From positions 44,142-108,141 of the forward strand of contig JANSYI010000031.1 of assembly GCA_024742475.1 (NCBI GenBank): DNA of 64,000 nt. Reading direction: 5' to 3'. Under the pieces are notes generated by a model. The model made no database searches. It saw nothing but the letters and a program-made list of their open reading frames with translations, and had not been told where the DNA came from. Positions 25,027-33,915 of the stretch are shown piece after piece. How positions within the stretch are numbered: the stretch's first letter is position 1; each line of letters opens with the position of its first letter. A program made the position numbers and the translations under genes. The stretch is from a bacterium. Lineage in GTDB: Bacteria > Myxococcota_A > Polyangia > Nannocystales > Nannocystaceae.

Positions 25027-25797
25027 TCAGCCCTCTGCGCCCGCGCGTCGCCGGGCGATCTCCGGTCGCGCCTCGATCGCCTTCTCGAGCTCGACGAGTT
25101 CCTCGGGCTTGAGGTACGCGAGGCTCTTGGCGCCGCCGCTGAGCACGACCTTGACGATCGGCTGCTCCCCCTCGTGCACGACCTCGAAGGCCTCGCACGT
25201 CTCGACCTGCCCCATGAGGCGACCCAGCCGCGGGGTGCTGAACTTGACCTTCTTGTGCGCTCGCTTGTAGCGGAAGATCTTCTTGACCTTGAAGTCGGCG
25301 CTGGCTTCGGCGCTCAGGAGCGACTCGTTGGCGTTGTTGATCCGGGCACGCAACGCGTTGGGCGACTGGCGCAGCTCGTTGTGCTCGAGATCGGTGACCT
25401 CTGCGGTGTGGGTCACCATCACGGGGAGCTCCTCGACGTCCCCGTCCTTCACTTCGAATTTGCGACAGGTGACCTCGACCGAGCGGCGGCCAAACAACGA
25501 GCCCTTCGTCGAGAAGACCATCAGCGGCGAGGCGAGGGTCCCGTTCATGTGTCGCGCGACATCGCGCACCACGTTGACCTCGGCGACGCGGACCGCGAGC
25601 ACGCCGTCGCCGTTGGCCAGCAGTGCGAACTCGGTCGCATCGTCCTCGGGCTCTTCCTCTGGGGGCGCCTTACCCGAATAGGTCTGCTCCCAGCCCAGCT
25701 CGTCGAGGGCCTTGAGCAGGGCCTTCTCGAGCTTGGGCATCTTGAGCGGGGTTTCGCCGCGCGTCTCGATTCGCGCAGTTCCAAGGTGCAACGCCAT
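25027..25797 (-). CDS. Conserved-looking cytoplasmic protein of unknown function
   Basis: 256 residues, no signal or membrane segment. A mixed alpha/beta middle part (FALLANGDGVLAVRVAEVNVV; SPLMVFSTKGSLFGRRSVEV) is followed by a basic patch (KVKKIFRYKRAHKKVKF) and a helical acidic-basic C-terminus. The first residues could start at the ATG used or at the Met at position 20 (MPKLEKALLKALDELGW), which begins a clear amphipathic helix. The basic patch may bind nucleic acid or membrane. No family was recognised; codon use and GC bias at third positions are those of a real gene. Confidence 0.65.
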   Translation of the reverse strand: MALHLGTARIETRGETPLKMPKLEKALLKALDELGWEQTYSGKAPPEEEPEDDATEFALLANGDGVLAVRVAEVNVVRDVARHMNGTLASPLMVFSTKGSLFGRRSVEVTCRKFEVKDGDVEELPVMVTHTAEVTDLEHNELRQSPNALRARINNANESLLSAEASADFKVKKIFRYKRAHKKVKFSTPRLGRLMGQVETCEAFEVVHEGEQPIVKVVLSGGAKSLAYLKPEELVELEKAIEARPEIARRRAGAEG

Positions 25798-25927
25798 GGC
25801 TCGCCGGAGTATCGCACAACCGGCCCGACGGAAAAAACGAGCCCCGAAGCGCGAACTCGACCCGGAGTCTCAGCGGAAAACACCAAGAAATGGCCACGCC
25901 CCCAGCCGACCAGGTACCACTTTGGGC

Positions 25928-26062
25928 ATGAACGAGCTCCACAGTGACGTGCTGCTGGGCGGGACGTGGTCCTGGGACGATGAAGACGACGTCTCGGTCG
26001 AGGACCACTCGGAGCAGATCCGAGATCTGCTCCGTGACCTCGTCGACAGCCTGGACGACTAG
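25928..26062 (+). CDS. Small acidic protein, 44 residues (tentative)
   Basis: An ATG-started ORF between a divergent and a convergent gene encodes a very acidic peptide with a Trp pair (GTWSWDDEDD) and a predicted amphipathic C-terminal helix (EQIRDLLRDLVDSLDD). Third-position GC is high as in neighbouring genes, and its stop is shared with the convergent lipoprotein gene in a CTAG. It might be a small regulatory or anti-DNA-binding protein. No ribosome binding site is evident, so it remains tentative. Confidence 0.4.
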   Translation: MNELHSDVLLGGTWSWDDEDDVSVEDHSEQIRDLLRDLVDSLDD

Positions 26063-26889
26063 AGCACGCGGTACGCGACCGCGTACTCGACGCAGGCGTT
26101 GGCTTCGAGGCCACCGACGCTGATGCGGACCTCGCTGTCGCTGTTGACGCCCGAGCAGAAGAAGTCGGGCTCGACGCTGTTGGTGCCGCAGCAGCCCGTG
26201 AGCCCGTCGGGCGAGGTGGAGTCGGTCGAGGGGCCGCAGTTCACCGAGGCCGCACCTGCGTTGCAGGAGAAGTACATGCAGACCTCGAGGTCTTCGGCCG
26301 CGGTGACGATGGCGATCGTGCCGTCGCTGGCGGGGCAGTCTTCGCCGAGGTCGGTCAGCTCGGTCGAGAACCAGTCGACGTCTTCGGGCTCGCTGCTGCC
26401 CTCGACCTGCGCGAGTTCTCCGCAGGTCACGCCCGGGACGCTCTGCGCGGCGCCCTCGTCCTGGTTGGGTTCGGTGTCGGTCTGCTTGCCCTGACAACCT
26501 CCGGGCACGAAGCACGTCCCGTCGACGCACTCGAGGTCGCCCTCGCACGCCTCACCGTCGCAGACGCAGTTTTGGGTGCCGGGCTCGCAGATCTCTCCGG
26601 TCGAGGACGACCCCTCGTCGGAGGTCGACGACGACGATCCATCCGCGAGGGTCGTCGAGCCGGTGGTGCTCTCATCGGTCGTCGACGAGGAGGACGAAGC
26701 GTCGGCCGTCGTGCCGCCCGAGCTCGTCGACCCGGCGGTGGGGTCGGTGCTCGAGCCGTCGCTCGTACCCGAGGTCGAACCTTCTCCGCTGCCGCCTCCG
26801 TCGTTGCTATCGCAACCCGCCACGCTCGCGGCGACGAGAGCCAGGGAAAAGAGGGACGCGTGACCGCGACGAAGAAGAAGGGAAACCAT
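26059..26889 (-). CDS. Lipoprotein with Ser/Thr/Gly-rich tether
   Basis: 276 residues from the ATG at 26889. The signal ends VAGC (Cys26). The next 80 residues are Ser, Thr, Gly, Asp and Glu only. Then a Cys-rich segment of the type CEPGTQNCVCDGEACEGDLECVDGTCF resembles EGF-like or 'GxC...C' modules (quoted in part: CVCDGEACEGDLEC). The C-terminal 150 residues begin DTEPNQDEGAAQSV and contain VDWFSTEL and VCMYFSC, resembling the pre-peptidase C-terminal (PPC)-like beta-sandwich common in secreted proteins. A good promoter ends 7 bases before the ATG, again suggesting a leaderless mRNA. Function unknown, probably surface binding. Confidence 0.75.
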   Translation of the reverse strand: MVSLLLRRGHASLFSLALVAASVAGCDSNDGGGSGEGSTSGTSDGSSTDPTAGSTSSGGTTADASSSSSTTDESTTGSTTLADGSSSSTSDEGSSSTGEICEPGTQNCVCDGEACEGDLECVDGTCFVPGGCQGKQTDTEPNQDEGAAQSVPGVTCGELAQVEGSSEPEDVDWFSTELTDLGEDCPASDGTIAIVTAAEDLEVCMYFSCNAGAASVNCGPSTDSTSPDGLTGCCGTNSVEPDFFCSGVNSDSEVRISVGGLEANACVEYAVAYRVL

Positions 26890-26896
26890 GAGGCGG

Positions 26897-26925
26897 AGAG
26901 TATCCGCCCCGAACCCGCCCGACAA
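26897..26925 (-). promoter_or_regulatory. Sigma-70-like promoter abutting the lipoprotein start
   Basis: On the minus strand: TTGTCG (26925-26920), 17-base spacer, TACTCT (26902-26897), 7 bases from the ATG at 26889. The predicted transcription start coincides with the start codon. Confidence 0.55.
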
Positions 26926-26948
26926 TCACGTGCCATACTGGTCAGCTC

Positions 26949-27449
26949 ATGTCGAAGCACCTCCCGATCCTCGTCACGCCCGAGGGCCACAAGAAGGTGA
27001 CCTCGGAGCTGGAGCATCTGTGGAAGGTCGAACGGCCCCAGGTCACCGCCGAGGTCGAAGCGGCGGCAGCCCTGGGTGACCGCTCGGAGAACGCGGAGTA
27101 TCAGTACGGCAAACGGCGACTGCGTGAGATCGACCGCAGGCTGCGCTTCCTCTCTGGCCGCCTCGACCGCATGAGGGTGTTGACGCCCGAAATGCAGGCC
27201 GCAAACCGAGGCAAGGTCGGGTTTGGCGCCTGGGTCGTGCTCGAAGACGACGACGGTGCGCGCAAGTGCTACCGCATCGTCGGTCCCGACGAGTCCGACG
27301 CCGACCGCGGCCACATCAGCCTCGAGTCACCCGTCGCGAAAGCGCTCCTGGGCAAAGCGGTCGGCGACGAGGTGGAGGTCCGACGCCCTCGCGGCGAGGC
27401 CTACTTCACCATCGAAGAGATCGTCTACGGCGAACGCCCCGTCGGATGA
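26949..27449 (+). CDS. greB: Transcription elongation factor GreB
   Basis: 166 residues. The N-terminal coiled-coil carries the acidic tip GDRSENAEYQYGKRRLREID, the region that enters the RNA polymerase secondary channel and holds the catalytic magnesium; the basic run KRRLREIDRRLRFL following it is characteristic of GreB rather than GreA. The C-terminal FKBP-like domain follows (ISLESPVAKALLGKAVGDEV). It rescues backtracked RNA polymerase by stimulating transcript cleavage. It is divergent from the lipoprotein gene across 59 bases. Confidence 0.93.
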   Translation: MSKHLPILVTPEGHKKVTSELEHLWKVERPQVTAEVEAAAALGDRSENAEYQYGKRRLREIDRRLRFLSGRLDRMRVLTPEMQAANRGKVGFGAWVVLEDDDGARKCYRIVGPDESDADRGHISLESPVAKALLGKAVGDEVEVRRPRGEAYFTIEEIVYGERPVG

Positions 27450-27467
27450 CGTGCTACACGCGGTGCC

Positions 27468-28691
27468 GTGAAGCGACACGCCCTCGCCGCAGGTCTCCTG
27501 GTGCTCAGCTGTGACTCCGGCGGAAGTCCCACCGACGCCGATGGTTCCAGCGGTGCCGCCTCCTCGTCCTCGTCCTCGTCGTCGTCCGGGGGCGTCTCGG
27601 GCAGCTCCGCGGGCACGGCGACGTCGTCGGCCGAGTCGACCTCCGGCGCCGAGACGTCGGGCGGCGACTCGGAGAGCACGACCGAAGACGACACCACGAC
27701 GTCCTCCTCCACCGACGGATCGACCGACGCAGCATCGTCGAGCACCGGCGCGAGTACGATCGAGTGCCCCGACGCCCCCGCCTCGCTCACGCGGTGGCAG
27801 GTCGGTAACGACGACGACGCCCAGGTCGACCCCACCGGGCCGGCGCTCATCCTCATGGGCGGTGGGCCCGACGTCGACGAGGCGTTCGCCGCGGCGTTTC
27901 CCTACGCCGCGGGAGGAGACGCGGTGGTGCTGCGTGCCTCCGGATCGGACGGATACAACGACTACTTCCTCGACGACATCGGCGGCCTCGACTCGGTGGA
28001 AACGCTGCTCATCGACCAGCCTTCGCTCGCCGACGACCCGTACGTGGCATGCCGGGTCGAGCAAGCCGAGGTCGTGTGGTTCGCAGGGGGCGATCAGGCC
28101 GCGTACATGGAGGCGTTTTCGGGCTCCGCCGTCGCAGCAGCCGTCGACGCGGTGCATGCACGCGGCGGAGTCGTCGGTGGCACGAGCGCGGGTTTGGCCA
28201 TCCTGGGCGAGCACGTGTTCGCGGCCTACGAAGGCACGGTCTATCCCGACGAGGTCCTCGAGGACCCCTACAACCAGTACATGACGCTGGACGCGGGACC
28301 CTTCGCCCTGCCCGCGCTCGCGCGCGTCATCACCGACTCGCACTTCTACGAGCGCGACCGCATGGCCCGCCTGGTCGGCTTCGTCGCTCGACTCGTCGAA
28401 GACGACGTCGAGCCCGACGCGCTCGGCGTGGGGATCGACGAAGCCACCGCCTTGCTCATCGGCCCCGACGCCGAGGGCACGGTCTACGGAGACGGCTACG
28501 TCTACGTACTCGCGGCCGCGGGGCTCCCCCAGCAGTGCGCGCCCGGCATGCTCCTGACCTACCAGGACCTGCCACTGTGGCGACTCATCGCGGGGGACAC
28601 GGTAAGCCTCCAGCCCGACGTCGAGGCAAGCGTCGAGGCGGGCACGGTCGGCGCGAGCGAAGGCGTCATCGTGCCGGCGAACCCGTACTGA
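27468..28691 (+). CDS. Cyanophycinase-like S51 peptidase, predicted lipoprotein
   Basis: 407 residues from a GTG. A short signal ends LSC (Cys15), followed by 85 residues of Ser/Gly/Thr/Asp/Glu. From about 120 the protein is a peptidase S51/cyanophycinase domain: LILMGGGPDVDEAF, VWFAGGDQAAY, and the nucleophile motif GGTSAGLAILG (Ser near 241), then DSHFYERDRMARL, which supplies the expected His/Arg region. Cyanophycinases cut the storage polymer of Asp and Arg; a lipid-anchored, exported form would act on external polymer or other beta-Asp peptides. Substrate is inferred from family only. Its last 26 bases overlap the convergent gene. Confidence 0.8.
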   Translation: MKRHALAAGLLVLSCDSGGSPTDADGSSGAASSSSSSSSSGGVSGSSAGTATSSAESTSGAETSGGDSESTTEDDTTTSSSTDGSTDAASSSTGASTIECPDAPASLTRWQVGNDDDAQVDPTGPALILMGGGPDVDEAFAAAFPYAAGGDAVVLRASGSDGYNDYFLDDIGGLDSVETLLIDQPSLADDPYVACRVEQAEVVWFAGGDQAAYMEAFSGSAVAAAVDAVHARGGVVGGTSAGLAILGEHVFAAYEGTVYPDEVLEDPYNQYMTLDAGPFALPALARVITDSHFYERDRMARLVGFVARLVEDDVEPDALGVGIDEATALLIGPDAEGTVYGDGYVYVLAAAGLPQQCAPGMLLTYQDLPLWRLIAGDTVSLQPDVEASVEAGTVGASEGVIVPANPY

Positions 28692-29460
28692 TGCGCGCCG
28701 AAGCGCGACGAGTTGCGAGCCGAGCCCAGCGCCGCAGTCGTTCGCCGAGAGTTCCGAGCATGCCCTGCAGCACCAGCCGCGGCGTCACCGGGACGAGCAT
28801 ACACAGGCCGTGCCCCCGCCCGTACTCCGGGTTGGTGCGGCGGTAGAACGCCACCTCGGCGGCGGGGTGTCTCGCCCAGTAGTCGCGGTCCTCGCGGCTC
28901 TCCCGGGTCACCCACCCCACCGCTCTGACGAGCGGGTCGGCACCGGACACGCTCGGCAGTCCAAAGGAGCGGCACAGCTGCGAGATCAGCCCGGCGATCT
29001 GCGGTGGTGTCGTCTCCCCAGGCCGCGGCCACGACCGGCAGGCCCGCCGCGTGACCCCGTAGTACGAGCCGGGGTGCACGGGGCAGGCAAAGACGTACGT
29101 GGGGCCCCCTGCGTGGGCCAGCCACGCGCGCGCGGTCTCCAGCAGCACGAAGCGCGCTTGTGGAGCCCGTCCCCGAAACGGCCGCAGCAGGCCAACCTCG
29201 CTGCGCAAGATGAGAACGTCCCGTGTCCCCACGCGCCGTACGAAGCGATGAATCGCGATGTAGCCGACCGCGTCGCCGTGCGTGTCGCGGAACACTTGCA
29301 GCCGCGTTCGTGCCCCTTCGGGCTCGATCACGTAGCGACGAAACGCGTCGGGCCCGACGCCGTCGAAGATCTGCGCGTGCACTTCGTACAGCTCGTCGGT
29401 GAGCGCGTCTCGCTCGACGCGGCTGCACCTCGCGGGCTCGACCACGGAGTCGAGCGTCAC
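28666..29460 (-). CDS. Possible GNAT-like acyltransferase
   Basis: 264 residues from a GTG that overlaps the MpaB-family stop as GTGA, so the two are translationally coupled. The first 140 residues have the order expected for a GNAT or autoinducer-synthase-like fold: helices, then RLQVFRDTHGDAVGYIAIH (long strand pair), ILRSEVGLLRPFRGRAPQ, which matches the strand 4 and pyrophosphate-binding loop position, and a following helix. The remaining part is Arg-rich and unassigned (YYGVTRRAC; DRDYWARHP). Assignment is by pattern only. An acyl-CoA-dependent tailoring step paired with the oxygenase upstream is possible. Confidence 0.55.
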   Translation of the reverse strand: MTLDSVVEPARCSRVERDALTDELYEVHAQIFDGVGPDAFRRYVIEPEGARTRLQVFRDTHGDAVGYIAIHRFVRRVGTRDVLILRSEVGLLRPFRGRAPQARFVLLETARAWLAHAGGPTYVFACPVHPGSYYGVTRRACRSWPRPGETTPPQIAGLISQLCRSFGLPSVSGADPLVRAVGWVTRESREDRDYWARHPAAEVAFYRRTNPEYGRGHGLCMLVPVTPRLVLQGMLGTLGERLRRWARLATRRASARISTGSPAR

Positions 29461-30482
29461 CGAGCGGTGCACGGATCCAGGCCCCTTCTTCGAGCGTCCG
29501 ACAGCATGGCAAGCGCTCCCCGGGCAGCGGCGGCGGCGATCGGATCGCCCCTGCCCGGGTCGGTCTCCAGCACGACGTTGGCGAAACCCCGCCCCCCTCG
29601 CATGCAGAGCGCGTCGAGTCGCGAGCTCGCGCGACGCATGCGGTTGGCGCCCCCCAGCAGCGCCGACCCCACGGAGAGAAGCGCTGCATAGGATGTCGTT
29701 CGACGGACCGCCAATCGGTCGGCCAGCTGCGCCCCGACGAGGTGGTGGACCAACGTCGACACGAGGGCTCTGGGCAATCGCGATCGTCGGGCGACCGTCT
29801 CGATGGTCCGGGCCGTGAGCACTCGGCCGGCCCCCGCAGCGCCAGTGCACAGCTCGAGACGCAGCCGCCGATACAGCCGCGTCTCTTGCTCGGGCGAGTC
29901 GGGCAAGAACTCGGGGCGTACGCCCATCGCGTGTCCGATCAGGCGCCACAGATGCTGATGGGCACGAGCTTCCCTCGCGGTGAGTCGGATGCCGAGCCTG
30001 GACAGACATCGCCGCACCACGTGGCTGTGGGCACAAAGCGTGAACGCCATCTGCTCCTGGGTGATCACGTCGTGTCCGCGGTGCGCGAGCCGGACCCTGA
30101 TCATCGCGTGCAGCAGCCGGACCCGCACGATGGCGCGAAGCCCGTCGGCTCCGGGCGCCATCGCGCCCCGCAGATGCACGTCGCGAACGAGCCGGCCCGT
30201 CTCGAGGATGCGTCGCCAGGTCTGGTCGTGCAGGCGCCGCGTCGAGCCCAGCGCGTCGGCGATCGGGGCCACTCCATAGACCTCGACGAGCCCACCGAGC
30301 AGCAGCACCGCGCCCGTCGGCACGGCCAGGGCGAGGCCGAGGCGCTGGCCTTCTTCGAGTCGCGCCGTGTCCACCCACGACGGGTGTTCGAGCGCATGGG
30401 CCAAGAACGCCCGGCATGGCTCGTCACCACGCTCGGCCAACGCTTCGACCGCGGCCAGGAGGTCTCCGTGCCCGTCTGCCAT
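29457..30482 (-). CDS. MpaB-family (DUF2236) heme oxygenase-like protein
   Basis: 341 residues from the ATG at 30482, chosen because GAGGG lies 7 bases upstream; the frame is open for 96 more codons of low-complexity sequence. The core (GGLVEVYGVAPIADALGST; RVRLLHAMIRVRLAHRGHDV; QEQMAFTLCAHSHVV; WRLIGHAMGVRPEFLPDSP) follows the DUF2236 pattern shared by fungal MpaB and the rubber-cleaving Lcp, which are b-type heme proteins that cleave polyprenoid double bonds. The His in LLHAMIR and in CAHSHVV are heme-ligand candidates. The substrate is unknown. A coupled acyltransferase-like gene follows. Confidence 0.72.
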   Translation of the reverse strand: MADGHGDLLAAVEALAERGDEPCRAFLAHALEHPSWVDTARLEEGQRLGLALAVPTGAVLLLGGLVEVYGVAPIADALGSTRRLHDQTWRRILETGRLVRDVHLRGAMAPGADGLRAIVRVRLLHAMIRVRLAHRGHDVITQEQMAFTLCAHSHVVRRCLSRLGIRLTAREARAHQHLWRLIGHAMGVRPEFLPDSPEQETRLYRRLRLELCTGAAGAGRVLTARTIETVARRSRLPRALVSTLVHHLVGAQLADRLAVRRTTSYAALLSVGSALLGGANRMRRASSRLDALCMRGGRGFANVVLETDPGRGDPIAAAAARGALAMLSDARRRGLDPCTAR

Positions 30483-30714
30483 CGGCGAGCCCTCGCCTCG
30501 CGGCACGGCCTCGACGGCCCCCTCGGCGAGCGGATCTGCAGCGGACGAGACGGGAGCGGCATGGCGCGCAGGCCAGGGGCTCGTTCGGTCCGAATCGCGG
30601 AGGTTGGCCGCGGTCGACCCGGCCGCATCGCCGGAGTCGCGTTCGATTGCGAGTGCGTGCATGAACCGGGAGCCCCGCGGGGCCCCCGATGGATCACGCT
30701 CTGCTCCGGGAGGC

Positions 30715-33700
30715 CTACTCGGCGGCGCTCGGCTCGGGCTCGGCTGAAGGGGCAGCGCCGGGGCTCGCACCGCCGAGCTTGCCGCGAATCCACGCGCCCG
30801 CGGTTCGGACGTCGTCGAGGATGCTGAACATGGTGGGTACGAGCACGAGCGTCAGCACCGTGGCGAAGGCCAGCCCGAAGATGACGGCGACGGCCATGGC
30901 GCCCCACCACTGCGCGCTTTGGGTCCCCGCGAGCACTCGCAGGTTGCGGAAGTCGATCGAGATGCCCATGGCCATGGGCACCAACCCCAAAACGGTGGTC
31001 GCGGCGGTGAGCATCACGGGGCGGAACCTTGCGGTGCCGGCCTCGACGAGAGCCTCGAGCGTGGCGACGCCCCGAGCCTTGAGCTGCTGCACGTAGTCGA
31101 GCAGGACGATGGCGTTGTTGACGACGACGCCCGCGAGCGAGATGACGCCCAGCCCGGTCATGATCACGCCGAACGGAGTCTCGGTGATCATCAGGCCCCA
31201 AAGCACGCCAACGAGCGAGAGCACCACCGATGCGAGGATGATGAGCGGGAGGTCGAAGCGGTTGAACTGCGAGACCAGGACCACGGCAATCAGGAAGATG
31301 GCGATGACGAACGCCTGGATCAGGAACGCCTCGGCTTCCTTTTGCTCATCCTGCGCACCACCGAGCCGCAACCCGTAGCCCGGCTTGGTATCGACGTCAT
31401 CGATCAACGCGACGACCCCCGCACGAACCTCGGTCTCGTTGTAGCCCTCGGCGATGTCGCCTTCGATGGTGACGACCAGGTCTTGGTCGATGTGATAGAT
31501 GCTGCCGTTTCCGCCCGCGAGGTCGAAAGACGCGACGGTCGACATCGGCACGGGGAAGGTGTCGGGGCTCGTGTCGAGCTTGCCCGGGATGCGCAAGCCC
31601 AGGACCGACTGCAGGTCGTCGCGAAAGCGAGGGTCCACCATCACGGTGATGTCGTACTCGTCCTCGCCGTCGCGGAAGGACGACGCCTTCGTACCGGCCA
31701 CCGCGGTCCGCACGGTGTTCGCCACCGAGGCGGTGCTTGTGCCGACACGCTTCGCAGCGCCCCGATCGATGCGCAGCCGCATCTCGGGTCGCCCGACGCG
31801 GTAGTTGTCGGTGAGGTCGGTGGCCCCAGGGACGTCGCTGAGCTGCCGACGAACCGCGGCCGCGAGCGCGCCGACCTCGTGGAAGTCGTCGCCGGACACC
31901 TCGACCGCAATCGGTGACCCCACCGGCGGTCCCATGCGCTCCTTCTCGACCGAGATCTCCGCGCCTGGGATCTCGACCACCTGCTGACGGATCCGGTCGA
32001 CCGTCTCGGTCGTCTTTTCGATGCGGACCGTCTCACCGGCGAGCGCAGAGGCCTCGTCGGGGAGGAAGTCTACGGTGATGCGGGCGAAGTTCGGCGCGGG
32101 CTGGGCTGCCGTCATCGGGTCGCCGCCGCCGCTGATCCCGGTCTCGGCCACGAACACGTCGACGTTCGCTTCATCGGCCAGGATTGCCTCGATCTGCCGG
32201 ACGATGGCGTCGGTCGCCTCGAGCCCCGTGCCGTCGGGCGCCCGCACGCTGATCGTCGCGCGGTTGGGGTCGGTCTCGGGGAAGAACTCGACGCCGTGGT
32301 TGTTGCCCGCGTACACCGCGACCGTACCCACCAGCGCGATGACCCCCGCGAACGCAGAGATGTAGCGGTGCTTGATCGACCACCCCAGCAGCCGCCGGTA
32401 CATCCGCATCGCAGCGCCGTAGGTCTTCTCCCCCGCATCGGTGTTGCGCCCCACGGACTTCGGCATGAAGCGCGCCGTTGCCACGGGCAGGATGCCGATC
32501 GCGACCACCAACGACGCGAGCAGGACGATGATGACCGTCTTGGGCATGTAGCCCATGAACTGCCCCATCACGCCGGTCCAGAACACCAGCGGCGCGAACG
32601 CTGCGACCGTGGTCGCGGTGGACGCAGCCACCGCGATCGCGACCTCTCGTGTCCCATCGACCGCCGCCTGTCGCGCCGGCTTCCCCATCTCGGCGTGCCG
32701 GTAGATGTTCTCGACCAACACGATCGCGTTGTCGACGAGCATCCCCAGCGCCAAGATCAGCGAGAAGAGGACCATCATGTTGAGCGTCATATCGAACGCC
32801 GACACGACGATCATCGCCAGCAGCATCGACAGCGGGATCGACATCGCGACGAAGAGGCTGCTGCGCACGCCCATGAACACCACGAGCACGCCGACGACCA
32901 GCAGCAACGCGGTCACGATGCCGTTCTCCAGGTCGCTGACCATCGAGGAGATCATCTCGGATTGGTCGCCCAGCGTCCGGAAGGTGACCCCCTCGGGCCA
33001 CTTCTCCTGGTGCTCGGCTGCAATCGCCTTGACCGCCTCGGCCACCTCGAGGATGTTCGCGCCGCTGCGCTTGGACACGGCGAGCGAGACCGCCGGCTGC
33101 CCGTTCATGCGCGCGTAGGTCTCTCGCTCCTCGAACGCATCGACCACGCGCGCGACGTCGCGAATGAACACCGGACGGTCGCCCTTGCGCTTGATTGCGA
33201 CGTTCTCGATCTCGGCCGGGTCTTCGAACTCGCCGGGGACTCGCAGCAGTACGCTGGCCTCGCCCGCGTCCACGTCGCCTCCGGGCACGTTGACGTTTTC
33301 GTCGCCGATCGCACCGATGACGTCTCCGAGCGCAAGCCCGTAGTGGTTGAGCCGGACCGGGTCGACCTGGATCTGAATCTCTCTCGTTCGGCCGCCAGTG
33401 AGCTTGGCGTCGAGTACGCCCCCGATCTCCTTGACGTCGTCTTCGAGCCGCTCGCCGAGCTTCTTGAGTTCCTCTTCGTCGACCGGTCCGGCGATGGTGA
33501 CGATGACGATGGGGAAGTCGCTGAAGGAGACCTCGGCGACCGACGTCTCCTCGACGTCTTGCGGGAGGTCGGGTCGCGCGCGGCTGACCCGGTCACGCAC
33601 TTTCTGTAGCGCGTCGTCGATGACGACCTCGGGCTCGAACTCGAGCGTGATCAGGCTGATGCCCTCGGCCGAGGTCGAGCTCATCTTCTTGAGGTCCTTG

Positions 33701-33915
33701 ACCCCCGCGAGTTCGTCTTCGAGCGGGTTGGTGACCAGCGACTCGATATCCTCGGGAGACACGCCGATGTAGGGCGTGGTGACCATGACGACGGGGATTT
33801 CGACGTCCGGAGACGCCTCCCGAGGCAGAGAGAGATACGTCTGCAGGCCGAAGACGAAGATGCACACCGTCAGCAGCAGGACGGTGGAACCGCGGCGAAC
33901 GAGGCCGGCGATCAT
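30715..33915 (-). CDS. RND-family efflux transporter, inner-membrane pump
   Basis: 1066 residues from the ATG at 33915, which overlaps the adaptor stop as ATGA. The plan is the standard RND one: helix 1, a 300-residue periplasmic loop, helices 2-6 with the NAIVLVENIYRH segment, a second periplasmic loop beginning after IKHRYISAFAGVI, then helices 8-12. The proton-relay region of helix 4 reads LGMLVDNAIVLVEN with one Asp. The subtype is closer to the hydrophobe/multidrug or MMPL-like AcrB/CzcA group than to lipid exporters. It works with the adaptor encoded upstream; no outer-membrane channel gene is adjacent, so a TolC-like protein must be elsewhere. Confidence 0.93.
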   Translation of the reverse strand: MIAGLVRRGSTVLLLTVCIFVFGLQTYLSLPREASPDVEIPVVMVTTPYIGVSPEDIESLVTNPLEDELAGVKDLKKMSSTSAEGISLITLEFEPEVVIDDALQKVRDRVSRARPDLPQDVEETSVAEVSFSDFPIVIVTIAGPVDEEELKKLGERLEDDVKEIGGVLDAKLTGGRTREIQIQVDPVRLNHYGLALGDVIGAIGDENVNVPGGDVDAGEASVLLRVPGEFEDPAEIENVAIKRKGDRPVFIRDVARVVDAFEERETYARMNGQPAVSLAVSKRSGANILEVAEAVKAIAAEHQEKWPEGVTFRTLGDQSEMISSMVSDLENGIVTALLLVVGVLVVFMGVRSSLFVAMSIPLSMLLAMIVVSAFDMTLNMMVLFSLILALGMLVDNAIVLVENIYRHAEMGKPARQAAVDGTREVAIAVAASTATTVAAFAPLVFWTGVMGQFMGYMPKTVIIVLLASLVVAIGILPVATARFMPKSVGRNTDAGEKTYGAAMRMYRRLLGWSIKHRYISAFAGVIALVGTVAVYAGNNHGVEFFPETDPNRATISVRAPDGTGLEATDAIVRQIEAILADEANVDVFVAETGISGGGDPMTAAQPAPNFARITVDFLPDEASALAGETVRIEKTTETVDRIRQQVVEIPGAEISVEKERMGPPVGSPIAVEVSGDDFHEVGALAAAVRRQLSDVPGATDLTDNYRVGRPEMRLRIDRGAAKRVGTSTASVANTVRTAVAGTKASSFRDGEDEYDITVMVDPRFRDDLQSVLGLRIPGKLDTSPDTFPVPMSTVASFDLAGGNGSIYHIDQDLVVTIEGDIAEGYNETEVRAGVVALIDDVDTKPGYGLRLGGAQDEQKEAEAFLIQAFVIAIFLIAVVLVSQFNRFDLPLIILASVVLSLVGVLWGLMITETPFGVIMTGLGVISLAGVVVNNAIVLLDYVQQLKARGVATLEALVEAGTARFRPVMLTAATTVLGLVPMAMGISIDFRNLRVLAGTQSAQWWGAMAVAVIFGLAFATVLTLVLVPTMFSILDDVRTAGAWIRGKLGGASPGAAPSAEPEPSAAE

